From Symbiodinium natans (taxonomy: Eukaryota; Sar; Dinophyceae; Suessiales; Symbiodiniaceae), in NCBI GenBank assembly GCA_905221605.1, contig CAJNDS010001835.1, positions 682,129 to 746,128 of the forward strand: 64,000 bases of DNA, given 5' to 3'. Positions 59,201-64,000 of the stretch are shown here, piece by piece (the first letter of the stretch is position 1; each line of letters starts with the position of its first letter). The notes under the pieces are model-generated. The model did not search any database. It saw nothing but the letters and a program-made list of their open reading frames with translations, and was not told the DNA's origin. Position numbers and translations under genes: made by a program.

Positions 59201-60591
59201 AGGCTGACAGCTGAGCCGCCGAAACCGCCTCGTGCGAGAGTGAGAGTTGAACGTGCTAAGCCATTCAACCCGAAGTGTATCACAAATGATACGACCTCTG
59301 TTACGACTGCAGCACGAAATCCGTGCGACAGCATGTCCATGGGTGCAACCACTGGCCAGAGCATTTCATGCCCGAACAATGATAAGATTGAGTTCCTGCT
59401 CCCAGTGACCCCAGCAACTTGAGCCGTAAACCCCAAATCCTCGGGTTGGCAGCCCTAAACCCGAAGCAAAATACCTTTACAAGCGACCACGAGGGATTAG
59501 GGCTGTGGAGCCAGGCGTCGACCAATCTTATGCTTCAACGATTTGAATGAAACACGCATGATTGTTTTGTAGGCGGATGGCGCCCAGGTTCTGGGTAGTT
59601 CTAAACTCGGTCCCTTTAACGGGGGCTACCCGTTTGTAGTTTCCGGTGATTGTTGTTCGGAGAAAATGCGGCCTTTCGTGAATTACTTTTTGCGGCTGGA
59701 TGCAGTGATGCAGCTCAGCTATATGACGCCATGATTGACTAACTACAAGAGGAGGAAGCAACACAGCGCTGCAGTCTTAAAGTGTTTGTGGCTTGTGGAG
59801 CTTGCTTGTTGGGTTCAGGGTACCTCATTCCTCGGCAGCAGCGAAGCAAAATTCGAAGACGCCCTATTTGTTTGTCCTTGATGCCGGCTGCCACGATACA
59901 GTCAGCCAGGAGACCAATAACAACCCGCAAGCACGGCTGTGTGTAAGGGATTCGAGAAAGCCTACAAAAGCCCGCAGCTGTGTAACAGTTTGCCTGCTCT
60001 CTCAAAGCTTGAGGTCGGAGGGACAACGAAGGTGGATCCCCACGGCCAAGCTCTCAGTGGTTGAGTGTAGGCCCTCAATGCCTCAATGCCCATAAGCTCT
60101 GGCGGCTGCTTACAAGCCACCTTGTAAAACTAGTCTGTCCAGCTTGGACTAAGATACATGGCGCCGGAGCTCTTCGACTCCCGGGGCAAAATCACAGAGA
60201 AGGCAACGGATTTCGGGTGAAGGGGCATCATCGGCGCGCAATACGAAGAGCCGCAGGTGGATGTTTGGGCGCTTGGTTGCTTGATCGTGGAGGTGATCTC
60301 AAGCAGGCTGCCGCACGAGGACGGGCACACTGGAGCTGCAGTGCCAATTTCGCCGAGCACGATGATTAGGTTGATTAGGACAGGGTTAGCCGCAATTCGC
60401 AGACTGCACAGGAGTGCACGTCTATCCAACAAGTGATGACGCGCCTTGTCAGCACCAGTCCCGCAAGAGACAAGCAACTCAGTGGTTTCCGACCTCAGCT
60501 CCCGTCTATGATCTTCTTGCCTATGATCTCGATTGGTGGCCTCCTGAGGAAGACATTGGTTGAGAAGCAGCTTCCGTTCACGGACTGGCAG
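50257..60591 (+). CDS. TKL-type protein kinase gene interrupted by a LINE in an intron
   Basis: Exons that can be placed: 50257-50396 (ends NADDLKVGK), 55827-55883 (VLGSGGFGAVYRGTYCGQE, glycine loop), 56382-56417 (VAIKKLHVIDGQ, catalytic Lys), 56973-57008 (VTPEQKHEFQKE, helix C Glu), about 57733-57780 (SLYEALHQRKLRP), 57919-57961 (LALELVKRFKIATQ), 58327-58386 (VSFLHSKSPPFVHRDLKSMN, catalytic loop), 58488-58541 (VVMDFELNAKLCDFGLTQ, DFG), 60143-60202 (RYMAPELFDSRGKITEK, APE), 60257-60319 (VDVWALGCLIVEV), 60415-60441 (CTSIQQVMTRL) and 60565-60591 (KQLPFTDWQ). Most exons are 9-21 codons and in phase 0; donors are mainly GC. All catalytic residues are present, so the kinase could be active. The HRDLKS.N and CDFGLT motifs place it near TKL Ser/Thr kinases common in protists. 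Parts of the hinge and activation loop, the N-terminus and the end are not resolved. Decay into a pseudogene cannot be excluded. Confidence 0.75.
50442..50553 (+). repeat. telomere-type repeats upstream of the LINE
   Basis: About nine and a half TTTAGGG units (50442-50508), a 24-base unique stretch, then three more exact units (50533-50553) that run directly into the spliced-leader relic. Confidence 0.9.
50555..50572 (+). other. relic of the dinoflagellate spliced leader (DinoSL)
   Basis: TAGCCATTTTGGCTCAAG matches exactly the last 18 bases of the 22-base leader that dinoflagellates trans-splice to nuclear mRNAs; only the first four bases (DCCG) are missing. It lies 54 bases before the ORF1 ATG of the LINE, on the same strand. 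Leader copies embedded in genomic DNA are known in dinoflagellates as marks of reverse-transcribed mRNA. The sequence is followed by GT, as in the SL RNA gene, but no SL RNA body is evident. Confidence 0.85.
50627..51808 (+). CDS. LINE ORF1 protein with coiled coil
   Basis: 393 residues from the first ATG at 50627 to TGA at 51806. The N-terminal region is acidic (IPDDSDDELDP) and Ser/Pro-rich. Residues about 105-155 form a coiled coil (MKEVFSEQIARLGGGFQELR, MDTMQQQMDALQNEVMKMK). After a Gln/Arg/Pro-rich linker comes a folded region of about 190 residues beginning NHLVLGGWGTDSRRQIVLDD, which I infer to be an RNA-binding domain of the RRM-like type found in many LINE ORF1 proteins (VKSVQVRGPR, NAHVYLDVL). 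No CCHC knuckle is seen. Family role: binds element RNA and helps target-primed reverse transcription. The stop is a single UGA; the same frame continues open into ORF2. Confidence 0.75.
   Translation: MAGIGTDLEGAHQSTIPIPDDSDDELDPANDGAPALASGGESPKRAKLGPSFASGRESEPLALLEGAQSTALPGLSTMSAEAQLQILLRAQQQEPAWATSMKEVFSEQIARLGGGFQELRTKIETSDAAHSNRMDTMQQQMDALQNEVMKMKATPPPSNLSNLQRGQSSSAPDRQPSARLPARDQLPDRHRNQPGGETMDTDFNHLVLGGWGTDSRRQIVLDDAWALLRNFPQIPVKSVQVRGPRTRNAHVYLDVLPFQAAKERFYEIHSACSKKFSTTAGQLIWISPNRTLERRQRNKVTGHFLGKLEALCPDEDSKKGIEVDWQWQLLWAGDKRAIGPSMDALFAPASDRAVSVNFRGEDGVTVRFYANVTAISEYTGKDLGDVEVALHTD
51818..55114 (+). CDS. LINE ORF2: APE endonuclease and reverse transcriptase
   Basis: Open from just after the ORF1 stop to TAG at 55112, about 1100 residues. 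The first possible start in the frame is GTG at 51818; the first ATG (about 51978) lies after the first catalytic motifs. Endonuclease motifs in order: VGSWNIHG, VALQEVGG, VGTHFPHG, LLGDWNADP, LDYAFLS and GSDHDLVLL, covering the expected Asn, Glu, Asp, His set. Reverse transcriptase motifs: KLKLGKSCGASGVSAEFLKG, AWVILIPKC, KDFRPINLIEAMAKLYTALL, VSLDVEAAFDSM, QQGIQQGSSFSAQLFAAVLA and the catalytic box LVYIDDILL. The C-terminal part has WNYFGHVLRM, a motif shared by many LINE ORF2 tails. No RNase H domain was identified. The protein would nick target DNA and copy the RNA in place. No frameshift or internal stop was found, so it could be functional if translated. Confidence 0.92.
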   Translation: MAYDAGTLFEVGSWNIHGCDIFNFGDWSGLIGEGWDAVALQEVGGLGSVPSRPMGELNEYLLPEESDLHDFFVLGTSDLDSYLGQVIVFDKLVCKQVLRTFKGARYIGAQILTTGNQVLTIVGTHFPHGDNSDAQYSEALCDLQQGMYRFARDGCAVLLGDWNADPQDANNRYNMLFGALSLFGFRCHLTGESTWHGHRGGHKELDYAFLSRDFTSRMHQTSIKRASQARLELGSDHDLVLLAFMFPVPNPHPKKRRRPRKQGTRCGKWITLPQQLENGLVDPDWFAQQSVQVQSQIFADWAQKSSTRRPSYRDPPEVKELCRKRHLCAQPADRAEYSRRVLSARREARKQWLQALLHKAQAGDAAAIAYLRNRGRPPTDFATLWSAHSGRHEAAEAVEARMRCLYAPDPPPSDAALHELEASLQAKCHDFKPFTADELAASVCKLKLGKSCGASGVSAEFLKGVHALPEGAALLLTHMNHMLSHGELPEGYYKAWVILIPKCTQIRTAKDFRPINLIEAMAKLYTALLIRRIGDQLPVPQCQMAGCKGTQTLDAVSCCCHRLEREAKWGTSSVWVSLDVEAAFDSMSHWSVGSFLLEVCSDEVAWESLRLFQALRNPQLCFELFGHQWSMHQQQGIQQGSSFSAQLFAAVLARRMQQLFDVWRARGEQCLHDTYGLVYIDDILLNFFNASDAHRLLPEVAQALAELGLKLHEGKSQAMTSPSVFDAVVSSLPSGSMLARFTWDTSIVYLKRRLSHPNSAADTTNLLLRQCQRSFHGAWQSLQSIVCRIGWCNIVLVLQVMQRYIASTWLWLAPLLYPLVQYVRQVDIWQCTYTLNALNLYIPDAAPQSLAFALLRLRRRAVQSVVLTDRRWRWADSWLMRKWNYFGHVLRMHASHPARLSFFRCQGEQQQGAPWSSSLRCVKVMVQRLVGGSSLPTDEALAVRAADRDWWAAKAPQVLEWYAYCPKIGTSNSWPCLRKLYSLCPSWLQLVYAQPLPEGFCLHWLSVEEGWMSLAVVEGSDACNSWATTLQHICMLSAPLVIQLHLGEELADSLLLFLHHLASRMWQQFQRILLFDILTALQISFLNSRVLPHGDMGA
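55203..55289 (+). repeat. duplicated motif at the LINE 3' end
   Basis: AGGGTTGCTACCAGT occurs at 55203-55217 and 55275-55289, 72 bases apart, with the candidate target-site copy immediately before the second. A TTTAGGG unit precedes the first. Confidence 0.8.
56098..56182. repeat. TATATGTACA microsatellite
   Basis: About six imperfect units of TATATGTACATATG type in the kinase intron between exons at 55883 and 56382. Confidence 0.85.
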
Positions 60592-61602
60592 GGGACATAG
60601 TCTATCAAGGTCAAGTTGGACAGGGTTGGGCAACAGGGTGCGACACACATCGTGCAAGTTGCAGAGAGAAAGCTGAGAGATTTCCCAGGCTGTGTTGCCT
60701 TTTGGATGTCAAAGCGCATGGGGTTTCAGCAAACGGACAGGGCAAAAGCTAACGAGTATGCATTAAGGAGAGTTGTGGATACATGCTGCTAAGGCGTGGT
60801 GTGAGTCCCGCACCAAGTTCAGCGGTGCTTGCTTGCAGAAGCCGATAGCATCGGAGTCACAGCCCAAAGCTTCAACTGTGGAGTGGTGCTTTGGAGGCAA
60901 AAGACGAAAACCCTAAAACCCTAAACCCTGGGTGGCAACAACATAAGCTAGACGAGCGCGAGCGTCGAAACCTTAAGAAGTCAAAAAAACTAACCAAGGC
61001 TCGGGTGTTCAGAGACTTGCTGAGCTTTGCTTCGTCTTTCCCCCGGACGGTCGCACCAGTGCCCAACACCTCCTCGAGGCGCCTGTCTTTCTGCTTGGCT
61101 GTTTAGGGCTGTTCAGGGTCTGTGGCAGAGCCTGATTTAAGGATGCTAAATCAAGAAGTGTATACGCACAGGCATACGGTGAGAGCAGTGGCAGGGCTAG
61201 TGCTAGTTACATGTTTTCCCATTCCATCCCCGCATCATTCTTGCTAATTATGAATAAATATTGCTGTCCCTGCGGGTGAGAACAAACTCGCATTGAAGAT
61301 GTTCTGACGATGAGGGGTCACATGGCAAGGCATCATGTCATGGCAACACTTCTTACAGCCGCCAGGGTCTGAATGGATTGACGCGAAGTTGACTAGCCTC
61401 GCATCATGTTGGGTCAGATGAAAATATGTGCGAGGAGTTGCTTGACTGACTTTTCCCCCCCAACTTCTCGAAAAATCTGAAAAATATCCCTATAAAAGGC
61501 TACGGGCTCGACCCCTATTTTCGCTCTGCGGCCGCCCCGTCGGATGCCCCGCCTCCTCTTCCGGTCCATTTGGCTGCTTGTGAGGGCCTTGCAGGGGGAT
61601 CC
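60592..61602. other. no supported gene
   Basis: A frame runs open from about 60608 to TAA near 60790 (HIVQVAERKLRDFPGCVAFW) and might be a last exon of the kinase gene, but it does not resemble a kinase tail. CCCTAAA motifs occur at about 60908-60930. Otherwise nothing is seen. Confidence 0.3.
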
Positions 61603-61705
61603 TGAAAATTCCGGGAATTTTAACGCTTATTGTCTAAAAATCCCGGGAATTTTGGGAATTCCCCGGAGCTGAAAATTCCCGGAATTTTAGGAATTGTCCG
61701 GATTG
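61603..61705. repeat. palindromic AAATTCCCGGGAATTT cluster
   Basis: Four related palindromic segments (AAAATTCCGGGAATTTT, ATCCCGGGAATTTT, GGAATTCCCCGG, AAAATTCCCGGAATTTT) sit immediately before the minisatellite. Confidence 0.75.
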
Positions 61706-61709
61706 AGGT

Positions 61710-63630
61710 TTGGGCTTTCCTTGGGCTGTCACGGCGTTGTCCGCTTGGTCCGCTTGGGTGGTTTTTGGCTGTCACGGTGTTGTCCGCTTGGTCGGTTTTG
61801 GGCTGTCACGGCGTTGTCCGCTTGGTCCGTTTGGGCGGTTTTGGGCTGTCACGGTGCTGTCCGCTTGGTCGGTTTTGGGCTGTCACGGTGTTGTCCGCTT
61901 GGGCGGTTTTGGGCTGTCACGGTGCTGTCCGCTTGGTCGGTTTTGGGCTGTCACGGTGTTGTCCGCTTGGTCCGCTTTGGCGGTTTTGGGCTGTCACGGT
62001 GCTGTCCGCTTGGTCGGTTTTCGGCTGTCACGGTGTTGTCCGCTTGGGCGGTTTTGGGCTGTCACGGTGTTGTCCGCTTGGTCGGTTTTGGGCTGTCACG
62101 GTGTTGTCCGCTTGGGCGGCTTTGGGCTGTCGCGGTGTTGTCCGCTTGGGCGGTTTTTGGTTGTCACGGTGTTGTCCGCTTGGTCGGTTTTGGGCCGTCA
62201 TGGTGTTGTCCGTTTGTTTTGGGTTGTCACGGTGTTGTCTGTTTGGTCGGATGTTCGTTGTCACGGTGTTGTCCGCTTGGGCGGTTTTGGGCTGTCACGG
62301 TGTTGTCTGCTTGGTCGGTTTTGGGTTGTTATGGTGTTGTCCGCTTGGTCTGCTTTGGTGGTTTTGGGTTGTCATGGTGTTGTCTGTTTGGTCGGTTTTT
62401 GGTTGTTGTGGTATTGTCCGTTTGGTCCGCTTGGGTGGTTTTGGGTTGTCATGATGTTGTCCGCTTGGTCGGTTTTGGGCTGTCACGGTGTTGTCTGCTT
62501 GGGCGGTTTTGGGCTGTCACGGTGCTGTCCGCTTGGTCGGTTTTGGGTTGTCACGGTGTTGTCCGCTTGGTCCGCTTTGGCGGTTTCGGGCTGTCACGGT
62601 ATTGTCTGCTTGGTCGGTTTTGGGCTATCACAATTTGTTCGCCTGATCCGCTTGGGTGGTTTTGGGCTGTCACGGTGTTGTCCGCTTGGTTGGTTTTGGG
62701 CTGTCATAGTGTTGTCCGCTTGGTCCGCTTGGGTGGTTTTGGGTTGTCACGGTCTTGTCCGCTTGGTCGGTTTTGGGTTGTCACGATGTTGTCCGCTTGG
62801 GCGGTTTTGGGTTGTCACAGTGTTGTCCGCTTCGTCGTTTGGGGTGTCATGGTGTTGTCCGCTTGGGTGGTTTTGGGTTGTCACGAAATTGTCTACTTGG
62901 TCGGTTTTGGGCTGTCATGGTGTTGTCCGCTTGGGCGGTTTTGGGCTCTCATGGTGTTGTCTGCTTGGTCGGTTTTGGGTTGTCACGGTGTTGTTCGCTT
63001 GGTCCGCTTGGGCGATTTTGGGTTGTCATGGTGTTGTCTGCTTGGTCGGTTTTGGGTTGTCATAGTGTTGTCCGCTTGGTCCGCTTGGGTGGTTTTGGGT
63101 TGTCACGGTGTTGTCTGTTTGGTCGGATGTTCGTTGTCACGGTGTTGTCCGCTTGGGTGGTTTTGGGTTGTCATGGTGTTGTCTGTTTGGTCGGTTTTGG
63201 GCTGTCATAGTGTTGTCCGTTTGGTCCGTTTGGGTGGTTTTGGGTTGTCATGGTGTTGTCTGTTTGGTCGGTTTTGGGCTGTCATAGTGTTGTCTGCTTG
63301 GTCCGCTTGGGTTGTCACGGTGTTGTCGGTTTGGGCGATTTTGGGTTGTGATGGTGTTGTCCGCTTAGTCTGTATGGACGATTTTGGGTTGCTATGGTAT
63401 TGTTTGCTTGGTCGGTTTTGGGTCGTCATGGTGTTGTCTGTTTGTTTTGGGTTGTCACGGTGTTATCTGTTTGGTCGGATGTTCGTTGTCACGATGTTGT
63501 CTGCTTGGGTGATTTTGGGTTGTCATGGTGTTGTTTATTTGGTCGGTTTTGGGCTGTTATGGTGTTGTTCGTTTGGTCCGCTTTGGTGGTTTTGGGTTGT
63601 TATGGTGTTGTCTATTTGATCAATTTTAGA
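61710..63630 (+). repeat. minisatellite, unit about 34 bp, roughly 50 copies
   Basis: The unit contains GGTCGGTTTTGGGCTGTCAC followed by GGTGTTGTCCGCTT. Some copies carry a 9-base insertion (an extra CTTGGTCCG). Because 34 is not a multiple of three and the unit lacks stops, all three + frames stay open for hundreds of codons, giving repeated LGCHGVVRLV-type peptides. Later copies are richer in T (GGGTTGTCATGG, GTTTATTTGG) than early ones. I treat it as non-coding satellite DNA. Confidence 0.9.
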
Positions 63631-64000
63631 TTCATTTGGTTTTATTTCTCGACTAAAATATGGTACTATTATAGTACCAGTCCGCCCTTTCATGTTTTTC
63701 AGGTGCGTTCGAGCTTCTCTAATATTACAAATCCCGCTCTTAGATGTATGTCTCGGGTTGGTACGGTTACCATAACGTCTTGATTTCTAGATAATTTTAC
63801 GAATCCTCCCCTATCGTTGGCAAAAATCCGTCAAAGTCTTGCCACTTTTTATCTGGGAATCATTCTTATCTATTTTAGGACGTGAGGTTCAATTCTTTTC
63901 TATTTACTCTGATCTTTGGTCCATATTTTCCGTCCACATTTCTCGATATTCCCTAGCTTCTTTAGAGATTGGCAGACGTATATGCCGTCGATGGAATCGA
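63631..64000. other. no gene seen
   Basis: T-rich unique sequence after the minisatellite; no exon recognised before the window edge. Confidence 0.4.

Noticed and set aside
60608-60793. Open frame after the last kinase motif as the kinase C-terminus.
   Set aside because: The segment does not resemble the end of a kinase fold and its junction to the exon ending at 60591 could not be placed.
61630-63619. Open frames up to 641 codons with LGCHGVVRLV-type repeats.
   Set aside because: All three + frames are open because the 34-bp unit lacks stops; the protein would change register with each unit, and similar frames appear regardless of selection.

Overview
The window looks like nuclear DNA of a dinoflagellate, most likely a Symbiodiniaceae-type genome. 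Four observations support this. (1) An 18-base exact match to the 3' part of the dinoflagellate trans-spliced leader lies at 50555-50572. (2) Introns worked out by hand mostly begin GC, a few GA or GT, and sit between AG and G on both sides. (3) Telomere-type TTTAGGG runs are scattered inside the window. (4) Every gene I can support lies on the + strand, as in dinoflagellate unidirectional gene arrays. The families present (PPR arrays, RCC1-like WG repeats, NHL-BTB, TPR, TKL-type kinase) fit the same group. Species cannot be read from the sequence.

Layout, left to right. 1-2.2 kb: the 3' part of a gene joining a PPR array to a complete RlmJ-type rRNA adenine methyltransferase domain. 4.8-5.2 kb: two possible exons. 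6.2-7.5 kb: an SLC35F1/F2-type membrane transporter. 8.5 kb: a zinc-ribbon exon. 9.8-11.3 kb: an intronless Ubl plus WG-repeat (RCC1-like) protein. 12.5-13.4 kb: the tail of a coiled-coil gene. 13.7-15.8 kb: a C2-domain gene. 16-31 kb: gene-poor, with isolated exon-like segments, a 1-kb AAG/AAC microsatellite (23 kb), a 50-bp tandem repeat and hairpin (26.6-26.8 kb) and G-rich DNA (27.4 kb). 31.3-34.2 kb: a ten-exon NHL-BTB gene that closes in frame. 34.6-45.6 kb: several genes or gene parts built of very small TPR exons, one with a 1-kb TG microsatellite inside its intron. 46.3-48.9 kb: a long intronless TPR protein. 50.2-60.6 kb: a TKL-type kinase broken into at least twelve small exons; its first recognised intron holds a complete-looking LINE retrotransposon. 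61.7-63.6 kb: a roughly 34-bp minisatellite.

The most interesting part is the LINE at about 50.5-55.3 kb. It has long intact ORFs for ORF1 and an endonuclease-reverse transcriptase. The two ORFs share one reading frame with a single UGA between them, and ORF2 has no AUG before its first catalytic motifs. A truncated spliced-leader copy sits 54 bases upstream of ORF1, as expected if a trans-spliced element RNA was the template for integration. The second is the PPR-RlmJ fusion, in which RNA recognition and base methylation would lie in one polypeptide and the catalytic DPPY motif reads DPPC.

Exon models were derived by eye from protein-family motifs and splice-phase agreement; they have not been tested against transcripts. 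Many intron-sized stretches remain without a call.
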